From positions 21,558 through 85,557 of the forward strand of contig JAHDIE010000003.1 of NCBI GenBank assembly GCA_020630955.1: a DNA stretch of 64,000 nucleotides, written 5' to 3'. A program made the translations under genes and the position numbers. The stretch's first letter is position 1, and every line of letters begins with the position of its first letter. This stretch comes from Saprospiraceae bacterium (GTDB taxonomy: Bacteria > Bacteroidota > Bacteroidia > Chitinophagales > Saprospiraceae). Positions 17,422-25,999 of the stretch are shown in pieces. The notes under the pieces are model-generated. The model was not told the DNA's origin, ran no database searches, and saw only the letters and a list, made by a program, of their open reading frames with translations.

Positions 17422-19620
17422 TTAATATCCAGGATTTTGTTGCAGATTAGGATTTGCCCCAATATCTGCAGCTGGAATAGGAAATATATTTCGGTAATTG
17501 TCAACCTGTGTACCTTCCATGACGCCTCCTTTCCATTGCCACACGTAATCGCCATCTGTAAATTGCCCAAATCGGATGAGATCTGTTCTTCTATGGCATT
17601 CCCAATACAGTTCTCGCGCACGCTCGTCCAAAATCAAATCAAGACTTAATTCTTCTGGAGTCACGTTTGCGGAAGCGCTAAGGTAGGCCCTGGTTCTTAC
17701 CGCATTAAAATAATCTGCAGCTGATTGAGTAGCGGATCCGCTGCGAAGGATTGCTTCTGCGGCCATTAAGTAAAAATCGGCTAATCGAAAAACAGGAAAG
17801 TCGGTATCTGCGTGTGTGTTATCAGAACCTGGGGTCCCATCCGAATTGATATTTTTAAATTTATTCACAGCGTATCCATCCGTAAAGTTAGTCATATCAA
17901 CAATATCTAAGGTCTGCCCATCAGAATGGAATAGCGGTCTTCTGTCAAAACTAAGAGAAGTAATTTTATATGTATAATCGGGCCTGTTTAGGTATAAAAG
18001 TATTTCCCATTCTCCAGCTTCAATAGGGATATTCGCACCATCAAATTGTAGCAAGCCATTAAAATCGTTATCACCTAAACTAAGAACCCAATCATCGTTG
18101 GCTCTAAATTTAATTTCTCCATTGCTCGTGACTAAGGTAGCGCGCATAGCGTTTTTCTCGACATCAAATTCCAAGTCGATATCTTCATCCCATCCAACAT
18201 CCGTCGCATCACCAAGCACTCCCCAAGTCTGTAGATCCATTTCGTAACTATTGTTGTTTAGATCAACCTTGATGTAATAAAGACCAGCTTGTGGTACGTT
18301 AATGTTTGCTCCAAATTGTTCTAGACTTCCATCTCCACCATTGTCTCCAAAGTAAGGTGCATTTTCGTCAGGAATTCTAGTGATTAAAAATTCGCCATTG
18401 TCTTCTGGAAAATATTTATATCCTTCGAAGATATTATCTGAATTAATCGAGGACAGAGCATTATTGGTATCACTATAATCAAAATCCTGAAAAGAGCCAG
18501 GTGTGTATATTTTGGGGTATTGCACAGTGTTCCCCGGATTTGGATTGACATACACTCCACCTAATTCTCCAAACTTCTCAATCAGCTGACGGGTTGTTCT
18601 TGTTCCTCCCCAACCTCCACCGACTCCTGAATCAGCAGGATTCATCGTGCCTCCAATCCCCGCATTGATAATAAAGGTCGTTCCTCCCCAGGTTCTAGTA
18701 TTGATTCCATCATAAGCAATAGGGAAGATGATTTCATCTGAGGTGTGGTTGTCGGCCAAAAATAGATTTTGATAATTTGGATCTAAAGTATAGCCTGCGT
18801 TTATGATTTTTTCACAATATTCCAAACATTCTATATATTTAGATTGACCAATATAAACTTCTGCATTAAGATAGAGTTTTGAAAGCAAAGCCCAAACAGC
18901 ACCTTGGTCAGCTCGTCCGTATTCGTTGGTTCGCACAGGTGCAATGCTGTTTTCAATATCAAGCAATTCTGATTCTATATAATTAAATAGGTCATTGGCA
19001 TTGGTCTGCTGAGGGAAAAATGCTCCAACCAAATCTTCTTCTGTCACAAATGGAACATTTCTAAACAGGTCAAGAGCATGCCAATAACTGAGTGCTCTTA
19101 AAAATCTTGCTTCTGCACGAAATCCTTGAATTTCGGTTTGTAGGGATGGAGATACACCTCGCCCATTTAATTTTTCTTCGGTTGTCTCTCTTAGGAATTC
19201 ATTACAGATGGGAATTTGGTAATAAATTCTACTGTACATAGCAAAAATAAATCCATCCTCACCAATCCAGTCTTGTTCATGAAAATCTTTGATGGTTTGA
19301 TCATTCCAACCAACGACAGCTTCTTCTGTGGTTAATTCTTGGTGATACCACAGCATTCTAAGATATTGACCAAAGCCTTCATCTATACCTTCGATATCGC
19401 CATCTCCAGCCGGTCCTTGTTGACCAGTTACAGCCAGTCCCGCGTACAATTTTGCAAGTACTTTTCTGTAAGAATCTTCAGATTCATAGACTTGTTCGGA
19501 AGTTTGAACATCTTCATCAATTGGGGTCGTGTCTAGATCTTTAAAGCAACTAGTGATCATTATGCTCAAGGCAAATAGGCCTAGTGCTAAATATAATTTC
19601 TGTGAATTCATTGTCTTCAT
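17422..19620 (-). CDS. susD: SusD-like glycan-binding lipoprotein with SusE/F-type insert
   Basis: A 732-residue SusD/RagB protein, about 200 longer than usual. The signal peptide ends at lipobox IMITSC (C25). The SusD TPR core is seen before (ERFLRAL-type AEARFLRALSYWHALDLF) and after the insert (FRLADFYLMAAEAILRSG; LDERARELYWECHRR; terminal NPNLQQNPGY). Residues about 395-556 do not belong to the SusD fold. They form one partial and one full copy of the SusE/SusF glucan-binding repeat, with FGDNGGDGSLEQFGANI and then WGVLGDATDVGWD, KFRANDDW, GANIPIEAG. The same repeat fills the divergent protein at 22690. It pairs with the SusC gene 11 bp upstream and should bind alpha-glucan at the surface. 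Confidence 0.92.
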   Translation of the reverse strand: MKTMNSQKLYLALGLFALSIMITSCFKDLDTTPIDEDVQTSEQVYESEDSYRKVLAKLYAGLAVTGQQGPAGDGDIEGIDEGFGQYLRMLWYHQELTTEEAVVGWNDQTIKDFHEQDWIGEDGFIFAMYSRIYYQIPICNEFLRETTEEKLNGRGVSPSLQTEIQGFRAEARFLRALSYWHALDLFRNVPFVTEEDLVGAFFPQQTNANDLFNYIESELLDIENSIAPVRTNEYGRADQGAVWALLSKLYLNAEVYIGQSKYIECLEYCEKIINAGYTLDPNYQNLFLADNHTSDEIIFPIAYDGINTRTWGGTTFIINAGIGGTMNPADSGVGGGWGGTRTTRQLIEKFGELGGVYVNPNPGNTVQYPKIYTPGSFQDFDYSDTNNALSSINSDNIFEGYKYFPEDNGEFLITRIPDENAPYFGDNGGDGSLEQFGANINVPQAGLYYIKVDLNNNSYEMDLQTWGVLGDATDVGWDEDIDLEFDVEKNAMRATLVTSNGEIKFRANDDWVLSLGDNDFNGLLQFDGANIPIEAGEWEILLYLNRPDYTYKITSLSFDRRPLFHSDGQTLDIVDMTNFTDGYAVNKFKNINSDGTPGSDNTHADTDFPVFRLADFYLMAAEAILRSGSATQSAADYFNAVRTRAYLSASANVTPEELSLDLILDERARELYWECHRRTDLIRFGQFTDGDYVWQWKGGVMEGTQVDNYRNIFPIPAADIGANPNLQQNPGY

Positions 19621-19631
19621 TGGGTTATCAT

Positions 19632-22571
19632 TTAAAAGTTAGCACTTAATCCAAAAACTAATGTTCTAGGTCTCGGATAAACATCATTATCAATTCCATC
19701 ATCGATTTCAGGGTCTAAACCTTGGTACTTGGTCATCAACAAAGGATTTTGAATGGTAAAATAAATGCTATTTACAAATGGGGCTAACTCGGACAAGTCG
19801 GCTGATAATGTAATATGGTCTAGCCTTAAAAAAGAAGCATCTTGCACAAAGTGATCAGAAAAAGTGACATTGTTTTGATTTTCGATATTTAAATCTACAC
19901 CAACTTGATGAATATTATATAAGACACCTTGACTCGAAACCAATCTTTTTAGATTGCCTATATCAGTATGCACATTATTGAATACATAATTGCCAGTTAA
20001 TGCTCTTGCTCCAAAAGAAAACCCAAATATTTTATAATTGAAATTACTGGTTAGCCCAAAGCTATAATCTGCTGCCGGTTTTTCTAGACGATAGAAGTCA
20101 TTGTCAGCTCCATCACCATTTCTGTCCACAAATTCACCTTCTAATAGGTTTCCTTGCTCATCATATAGTTGTTCTTTCACATAAAATGAAAATGGTGCAT
20201 AACCAACAGTATGGATTTGAATATTTGATCCTACTCCGCCAGCGACACCGCCAACTTGAATTCCTTGATAACTAGGATCGTCTGATGCGGTAAGTTTCGT
20301 AATTTCATTTCGGTTATATGATGTATTAAAAGCAAGATCCCAGCTAAATTCTTTGGATTGAAGAGGGCTTAAGAACAGAGAAAGTTCAACGCCTTGATTC
20401 TGCATGTTTCCAACATTGGTGGTAATAAAATTGGTCAAATTTGTTCCAGCTGGGACAGGAATTCGATTGAGAAGATCCTTGGTGTCTCTTTGGTAAACAT
20501 CAAGAGATCCAGAAAGTCTATCAGGTATAATTGAGAAATCAAGGCCTAAATTTATAGTAGAAGTCTCCTCCCACTTAATTTGAGAATCATATCCTTCAGG
20601 TCTAAGCGTAAGGACTTGTTCATCTCCAAAAGGGTAGCTTGCATTGTCAAAACTGAGTGTATACTGAGGTAAGTATGCATATCTGTTTCCAATATTTTCC
20701 TGTCCTGTAATTCCCCATCCAGCCCTAACTTTTAGACTGTTGAATAGGCTGTTCTCATTGTTTAAAATTTTGTAAGCTAAGGCAGCTGCTGGGAATAAAC
20801 CCCATCTGTTTTCTGATGAAAATCGAGAAGTCCCATCTCTTCTAAGACTTAAGGTAAGGAGTAATTTTTCATTATAATCATAATTAATTCTTCCAAACAA
20901 AGAAACCAAGAACAATTCATCTGCATTCCTTCCAGCTGATTGCGTCGATGGGGTTCCTGCTACATCTGAGTTAGAGAAAGACTCTTCAAACTGGAATCTT
21001 TGCCAAGAATAACCACCCATTAAATCAAATCCATGTTGACCTTTGTTTTTGGTGTAGTTAAGATAAAATTCTAAAAGGCTGTTTGTTTTTTGTTCATCAT
21101 AAATATTATTTACCCCACCTCCAGTTAAAGCATTAAACTCAAATGCAGCATCTGTGGGAACAAACACTTCGCCATTAGATACTGTTTTATCATAGGCTAG
21201 GTTTAAATTTGCTCTTAAGTCAGGGAATTGGGGCAGACGATAATCTATACTTCCATTCATTACAATCCTATTTACCTTTGAATCATCTTGTCTTTGATTT
21301 AATTGAGCTAATGGATTTTTTGGAGCAATGAATTGTGGTATACCTTGAGGATCGAGCCAGGTTGTATATCCTCCATAGACACTTTCGGAATCTAGAATTT
21401 CTTGTGTAGGGTCAAAAGCTAAGGCATTTCCGATGGCACCTCTATCAGCAAAGTGATTTTTAGACCAAATACCCTTCAGTCCATAATTAACTTGTAAGGT
21501 GTTATTAAAAAATCCAGGGTTGATATTTAGTCCAATTGAATTCCTTTGATAGTTGTCGGTTTTTAACACTCCATTTTTGTTGAGATATCCAAGACTTAAA
21601 CGATATGGTATTTCCTTTAATCCTCCAGACAAATTGATATTGTGTTCTTGTCCAATAGCAGTTTGGTAAATTTGATCTTGCCAATCAGTATTTGCCGACC
21701 CCATGGCCATAGCTTCATCGGAGTCTTCTCCAAATCTATTGTTGATCAAATCTCTATATTCAATCGCATCCAGAACATCAACTTTGTTTGTGATTTTGCC
21801 GAAGCTGAGATTGCCATTGTAGCCTAGATGTAATTTCTCTGAAGATTTCCCTTTTTTGGTAGTGATTATTATTACGCCACCTGCAGCCCTATTTCCATAA
21901 ATGGCCGTCGCAGAAGCATCTTTTAATACAGTAAAAGTTTCGACATCATTTGGATTTATAACATCCAAAGGGTTTCTGTTTCCTGCAATTTCTCCATTCT
22001 CCAAAGGAACTCCATCAATCACGATCAGTGGATCATTGGATGCATTCAACGAAGATTCTCCTCTAATTCTTATTTTGGATCCGCCTCCAGGATCTCCATT
22101 GGTTGTGATCGAAACTCCAGCTACCTTTCCAGCCAATAATTCTTGGGGACCTGTTAGTGCCCCACGATTAAAATCTTTCGAGTTGACACTTTGAATGGCG
22201 CCTGTCGCATCATCTCGCTTAATGGTTCCATAACCAATGACCACAACTTCATCCAATAATTCTCCAAAGCTCATTTCAATATTAAATTGACTTTGGGTTC
22301 CTACAGAGATCTCTTGATTGGCATAACCGGTATAACTAACCAATAAGACTTCTGAATCATCTTTGACCTCTAATCTGAAATTACCATCTAAATCTGTTGT
22401 GGTGCCAATTCCGGTAGAATTTAATATAACAGTTGCCCCAATCAAGGGATCTCCAGTTTGTGCATCTGTAATATTTCCATTGATGGCTCTTTGGCCGAAT
22501 GAAATTGTGCCTATTGTGAGTACTAGTAAAGTACTCAAAATGAAATTTGGTGTGAGTTGTTTTCTTCTCAT
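19632..22571 (-). CDS. susC: SusC-like TonB-dependent oligosaccharide importer
   Basis: A 979-residue SusC/RagA receptor: signal peptide (1-27), carboxypeptidase-regulatory-like domain (ITDAQTGDPLIGATV, about 30-110), and the SusC TonB-box region DEVVVIGYGT. The plug carries the family hallmarks LIVIDGVP, TVLKDASATAIYGNRAAGGV and IITTKKG. The C-terminus is a barrel closing in LVFGLSANF. First gene of the alpha-glucan operon; SusD follows after 11 bp. Import energy would come from TonB-ExbBD, which is not encoded here. The 118-bp gap upstream separates it from a divergent SusE/F-type gene, so one control region probably serves both. Confidence 0.95.
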   Translation of the reverse strand: MRRKQLTPNFILSTLLVLTIGTISFGQRAINGNITDAQTGDPLIGATVILNSTGIGTTTDLDGNFRLEVKDDSEVLLVSYTGYANQEISVGTQSQFNIEMSFGELLDEVVVIGYGTIKRDDATGAIQSVNSKDFNRGALTGPQELLAGKVAGVSITTNGDPGGGSKIRIRGESSLNASNDPLIVIDGVPLENGEIAGNRNPLDVINPNDVETFTVLKDASATAIYGNRAAGGVIIITTKKGKSSEKLHLGYNGNLSFGKITNKVDVLDAIEYRDLINNRFGEDSDEAMAMGSANTDWQDQIYQTAIGQEHNINLSGGLKEIPYRLSLGYLNKNGVLKTDNYQRNSIGLNINPGFFNNTLQVNYGLKGIWSKNHFADRGAIGNALAFDPTQEILDSESVYGGYTTWLDPQGIPQFIAPKNPLAQLNQRQDDSKVNRIVMNGSIDYRLPQFPDLRANLNLAYDKTVSNGEVFVPTDAAFEFNALTGGGVNNIYDEQKTNSLLEFYLNYTKNKGQHGFDLMGGYSWQRFQFEESFSNSDVAGTPSTQSAGRNADELFLVSLFGRINYDYNEKLLLTLSLRRDGTSRFSSENRWGLFPAAALAYKILNNENSLFNSLKVRAGWGITGQENIGNRYAYLPQYTLSFDNASYPFGDEQVLTLRPEGYDSQIKWEETSTINLGLDFSIIPDRLSGSLDVYQRDTKDLLNRIPVPAGTNLTNFITTNVGNMQNQGVELSLFLSPLQSKEFSWDLAFNTSYNRNEITKLTASDDPSYQGIQVGGVAGGVGSNIQIHTVGYAPFSFYVKEQLYDEQGNLLEGEFVDRNGDGADNDFYRLEKPAADYSFGLTSNFNYKIFGFSFGARALTGNYVFNNVHTDIGNLKRLVSSQGVLYNIHQVGVDLNIENQNNVTFSDHFVQDASFLRLDHITLSADLSELAPFVNSIYFTIQNPLLMTKYQGLDPEIDDGIDNDVYPRPRTLVFGLSANF

Positions 22572-22689
22572 ATTGGTTTATTCCGTAAAAATTTGGAAAT
22601 CTTGGTTTTGGTAAAAATAAAAATTTGTACCTTATAACGCGAAATCTAACTCCGAAACAAATAGAATTTTTAAATCATAAATATTTAGC

Positions 22690-24477
22690 ATGTTAAGAAA
22701 TTTACTAACTATTGTTGGTCTTGTTTTTCTTTCTCTTGGATTATTTGGTCAGATGTCAGTGGGTATCATTGGTTCTGCAACACCTGGGGGATGGGATGAA
22801 GATACCGACATGACACTTATTAATGAGATGGACAGTATCTGGTCCGTTGACATTACTTTATTTGATGGGGCTGTGAAATTTAGAGCTGATGACGATTGGG
22901 CAGTCAATTGGGGTTCATCAGATTTTCCAGCAGGGATAGGAGAACAGGATGGATCTGATATTCCAGTTTATGCAGGCGATTATACAGTAACATTAAACAC
23001 AAAAACTGGAGAATACTATTTTGATGTGGATAGTGACATTGGAATAATTGGAGACGCTACACCAGGTGGCTGGGATGACGATACAGATATGTTCAAAGAT
23101 CAAACTGATTCTAACAAATTTTTTATTATGATTGATTTGGTTCCTGGAGGAGCTAAATTTAGAAAAGATGATGACTGGGCTGTTAACTGGGGTGGGCCTG
23201 ATTTTCCTACAGGTGTTGCAACCGCAGATGGCGACAACATTCCTGTTGATGCTGCAGCACCTTACTTTGTAACCTTGGATACACTCACTGGTGATTATAG
23301 TTTTGAGTCCATGGTTACCTATGAGACCATTGGTATTATTGGTTCTGCTACGCCTGGCATGTGGGATGAAGATACAGATATGAATCAAGATCCGAATGAT
23401 CCTAATATCTGGACACTAAGCATGACTTTAACCGATGGTGAAGCAAAATTTAGAGCTGACAACGATTGGGTAGTAAACTGGGGGGCTCCAGATTTTCCTA
23501 CAGGAACTGGTGTGATGGGTGGAGATAATATCCAAGTTCTTGCTGGTGATTATTTCATCACATTCAATTCTGAAACCGGTGAATATAACTTTAAAGAAAT
23601 TGTAGAATATGCTTCAGTTGGAATTATTGGTGATGCTACTCCTGGTGGATGGTCTGATGACACTGACCTGGAAAAAGATCCTAACGATGTACATATGTGG
23701 AGTACAAGATTAGTTCTAGGTGATGGAGAAGCAAAATTCAGGGCTGATGATGATTGGGCAGTAAACTGGGGTGCTGGAGACTTTCCTGCCGGTGTTGGAG
23801 TTCAAGATGGTGCAAATATTCCTGTTACTGCTGGAGATTACATCATCACATTTAATTCTCTTTCAGGATCTTATAGCTTCACCGAAATTGTTGAGTATGG
23901 CACAGTTGGGCTAATTGGTGTTTCTGGTCCTTTTGGAGATTGGGAAAATGATACTCCTTTAAATAAGGATGCCAATGACTTCAATATCTGGACCCTGAAT
24001 AGTGTTGATCTTATCGACTTTGATGAAGCAACAGATGGAGGAGTAAAATTCAGAGCCGAGAATGATTGGGCAGTCAACTGGGGTGCAGAAGATTTTCCAA
24101 CAGGAATTGGTGTAGGTGGAGGACCAAATATCCGACCAGTGGCAGGAACTTATAGTATTTGGTTTAATTCAGGAACAGGTGAATACATTTTTGGCGATCC
24201 AGTTTCTACGCAAGAAATTGTTAGTCCATTAGAGATCAATCTATTTCCTAATCCAGCAAATAATCAATTAAATATAGATCTAAGTTCAATCAATTTTGAA
24301 GGTGAGGTAATCTTAAAGATTATCAATATGAATGGTGGACTTGTTAAAACTATAATACGAAATGATAATGATCTAAGCAATATTAATATTGCAGAATTAG
24401 CCACAGGTCAATACATGTTAAGCATACAAAATGACAAATATATAATTGGAAAAAGATTTTCATTAATAAGGAATTAA
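22690..24477 (+). CDS. five-repeat SusE/F-type glucan-binding protein with T9SS tail
   Basis: A 595-residue protein made almost wholly of five copies of one ~95-residue module, starting near residues 22, 114, 210, 307 and 401. Each shows the pattern GIIGxATPGGWDxDTDM, KFRADDDWAVNWG, DFPxG, xxNIxVxAGxY. This is the SusE/SusF-type starch-binding repeat. Unlike SusE and SusF it has a plain Sec signal peptide (1-21, no lipobox) and a T9SS type A tail (about 515-595, LFPNPANNQLNI). It is therefore exported across the outer membrane by T9SS rather than anchored as a lipoprotein. It is divergent from SusC and ends at a good terminator. No catalytic domain; a binding role on alpha-glucan is inferred. 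Confidence 0.9.
   Translation: MLRNLLTIVGLVFLSLGLFGQMSVGIIGSATPGGWDEDTDMTLINEMDSIWSVDITLFDGAVKFRADDDWAVNWGSSDFPAGIGEQDGSDIPVYAGDYTVTLNTKTGEYYFDVDSDIGIIGDATPGGWDDDTDMFKDQTDSNKFFIMIDLVPGGAKFRKDDDWAVNWGGPDFPTGVATADGDNIPVDAAAPYFVTLDTLTGDYSFESMVTYETIGIIGSATPGMWDEDTDMNQDPNDPNIWTLSMTLTDGEAKFRADNDWVVNWGAPDFPTGTGVMGGDNIQVLAGDYFITFNSETGEYNFKEIVEYASVGIIGDATPGGWSDDTDLEKDPNDVHMWSTRLVLGDGEAKFRADDDWAVNWGAGDFPAGVGVQDGANIPVTAGDYIITFNSLSGSYSFTEIVEYGTVGLIGVSGPFGDWENDTPLNKDANDFNIWTLNSVDLIDFDEATDGGVKFRAENDWAVNWGAEDFPTGIGVGGGPNIRPVAGTYSIWFNSGTGEYIFGDPVSTQEIVSPLEINLFPNPANNQLNIDLSSINFEGEVILKIINMNGGLVKTIIRNDNDLSNINIAELATGQYMLSIQNDKYIIGKRFSLIRN
22753..24200 (+). repeat. five tandem ~280-bp coding repeats (SusE/F-type module)
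   Basis: The DNA is internally repetitive because the encoded module recurs five times. The clearest nucleotide similarity is around the GATGATTGGGCAGT / AACTGGGG segment that encodes DDWAVNWG. Repeat 5 is the most divergent; its opening reads LIGVSGPFGDWEND. Such repeats could recombine to change copy number. Confidence 0.8.
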
Positions 24478-24504
24478 TGGCCTTATTTAATATATTTTAT
24501 AATT

Positions 24505-24538
24505 GGAGAGATCAATAATCATTGGTCTCTTCTTTTTT
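24505..24538 (+). terminator. rho-independent terminator after the SusE/F-type gene
   Basis: GGAGAGATCAA pairs with TTGGTCTCTTC (11 pairs, two of them G-U) around a 6-base loop and is followed by six T residues. It lies 28 bp after the stop at 24477. It overlaps the extended reading frame of the next gene, which supports the later start at 24597. Confidence 0.8.
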
Positions 24539-24596
24539 ATTCCATCTTTTTATTCTAAGTGTAAATATTCCACTTGTCAAAGTACAACCAATCACG

Positions 24597-25808
24597 ATGA
24601 ACAAAATTCTTTTTCTATTAATAATATTGCTCTTTTCTTTAAGTACTATTGCACAAAATCAGAAACATCGACTTTTATCTGACAAGCTTGAAGTTGATTT
24701 TGTGGATGGTGGAATATTTTATAATGGCGGATGGACAGCTGATCCGCAAATTGAATTAGATGCACATAAGGTCTTAATCCATGATACCATAAAAAAGATA
24801 TCTTTCTATTCTGAAATCGATTCGATTTCATTTTATCTCAACCCTGATACATGTTTTGATTTTGATATCGTTGTAAAGGATGAAACAGCAAAAACTAGGA
24901 TTTGCGCAGATAGTCTTTCATTGCCAAAGCTAAATTTTACCAATGAAAAGTATGAAACAAATGAAGTTGATACCATCGATATTAAACTTCGAGAAGATAA
25001 CAGGCCCTATTTATACGGCCATGTGAACAATTCTAAAAAACTTAGTCTTCTTTTCGATACTGGTGCGGGAAGTAATGTGCTCGATGCAACGAAAATGTTG
25101 CCAAACGATGTACAACTTTCATCTAAAATAGACACTATAATCAATAGAGGTATAGATGGAATAACTAAAGTCGTTAGAAGTGTTGGAAATGAAATTCAGA
25201 TTTCTAATTTTAAATGGGAGGATGAGACTTGCATCGTAATAGATTATAGAAATGCAAAGTTTGATGGAGTACTGTCTTGGAAAGTTTTTGAAAATGCCAT
25301 TGTTGAAATAAATAATTCTGATCAGATTTTGGTCGTTCACAAAGACCTTCCTGATAATATTTTGGAATATTCAAGAATTGAAATGATGAATTCGCATGGA
25401 GTTCATTATATTCCTGTGACATTCAGACTTGGCAAAGAAAAGATTGTCGATTGGTTTGAGTTTGACACGGGGTTTTCTAAAACTTTGAATGTTAATTATG
25501 AATTCTCTATCAAACATGATTTATATAATAAATTAAAATTATTACACAAAGATCAAACTTCTGGTTCTGCTAGTAAGGATATTTCAGTGGATAAGGTCTT
25601 ACTACCAGAATTACATATTGGCGAATTTGAAATGTATCAAATTCCAATTTCATTGGTGGATAAAATTGAGCAAGGAATAGACCATAATGGTTTGATTGGA
25701 AATGCCATCATGAAAAGGTTTGATTTAATCATTGATTATAGAAATAATTTCCTTTACATCAAGCCTAACCGATTAATCAATTCGCCTTATAAAATAAAGA
25801 CCAACTAA
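24597..25808 (+). CDS. secreted pepsin/retropepsin-like aspartyl protease
   Basis: A 403-residue protein with a signal peptide (1-19, ending STIAQ). Two catalytic Asp-Thr-Gly motifs are present, FDTGAGS (154-156) and FDTGFS (290-292), each opening a half of a bilobal aspartyl protease. The C-terminus has the usual GLIGNAIMKRFDLIIDYRN segment. The longer frame beginning at 24522 is rejected because it runs through the preceding terminator and would bury the signal peptide. It lies downstream of the glucan-binding gene but is separated from it by that terminator, so co-function is uncertain. Target protein unknown. Confidence 0.85.
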   Translation: MNKILFLLIILLFSLSTIAQNQKHRLLSDKLEVDFVDGGIFYNGGWTADPQIELDAHKVLIHDTIKKISFYSEIDSISFYLNPDTCFDFDIVVKDETAKTRICADSLSLPKLNFTNEKYETNEVDTIDIKLREDNRPYLYGHVNNSKKLSLLFDTGAGSNVLDATKMLPNDVQLSSKIDTIINRGIDGITKVVRSVGNEIQISNFKWEDETCIVIDYRNAKFDGVLSWKVFENAIVEINNSDQILVVHKDLPDNILEYSRIEMMNSHGVHYIPVTFRLGKEKIVDWFEFDTGFSKTLNVNYEFSIKHDLYNKLKLLHKDQTSGSASKDISVDKVLLPELHIGEFEMYQIPISLVDKIEQGIDHNGLIGNAIMKRFDLIIDYRNNFLYIKPNRLINSPYKIKTN

Positions 25809-25862
25809 ACCACAGTAATTATGAAACTTTAATTTTTGACTTTTGCTGCGTATTTTACTTTT

Positions 25863-25880
25863 AAGAACAATAAGCTAATT
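25863..25880. repeat. 18-bp direct repeat, copy 1
   Basis: AAGAACAATAAGCTAATT occurs here and again, same orientation, at 33774-33791. The two copies bracket the whole laminarin-type locus (26000-33659). The flanks beyond the 18 bp are not alike. No integrase or transposase lies between them. Confidence 0.75.
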
Positions 25881-25999
25881 AATTCACATCTTTAGAATTT
25901 GTGTTTACTAAAGCAACGCGTTCTCTGACGGCTTTTCGTGTTCACCAAGAATTGTTCAATTCCACCTTTGGTTCTAAATCCTTTATTCACTTCCGTAAA

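Noticed and set aside
21901-22194. 97-codon frame antisense to susC
   Set aside because: Shadow of the conserved SusC plug codons on the other strand; no start context or family pattern.
24522-24596. Longer start for the aspartyl protease
   Set aside because: The extra 25 codons run through a terminator hairpin and would bury the signal peptide; the ATG at 24597 is better.
25898-25999. Frame continuing after the SusD stop at 26000 (33 codons)
   Set aside because: SusD already ends in the family-typical NPGY; the continuation has no recognisable features, so stop read-through is not supported.
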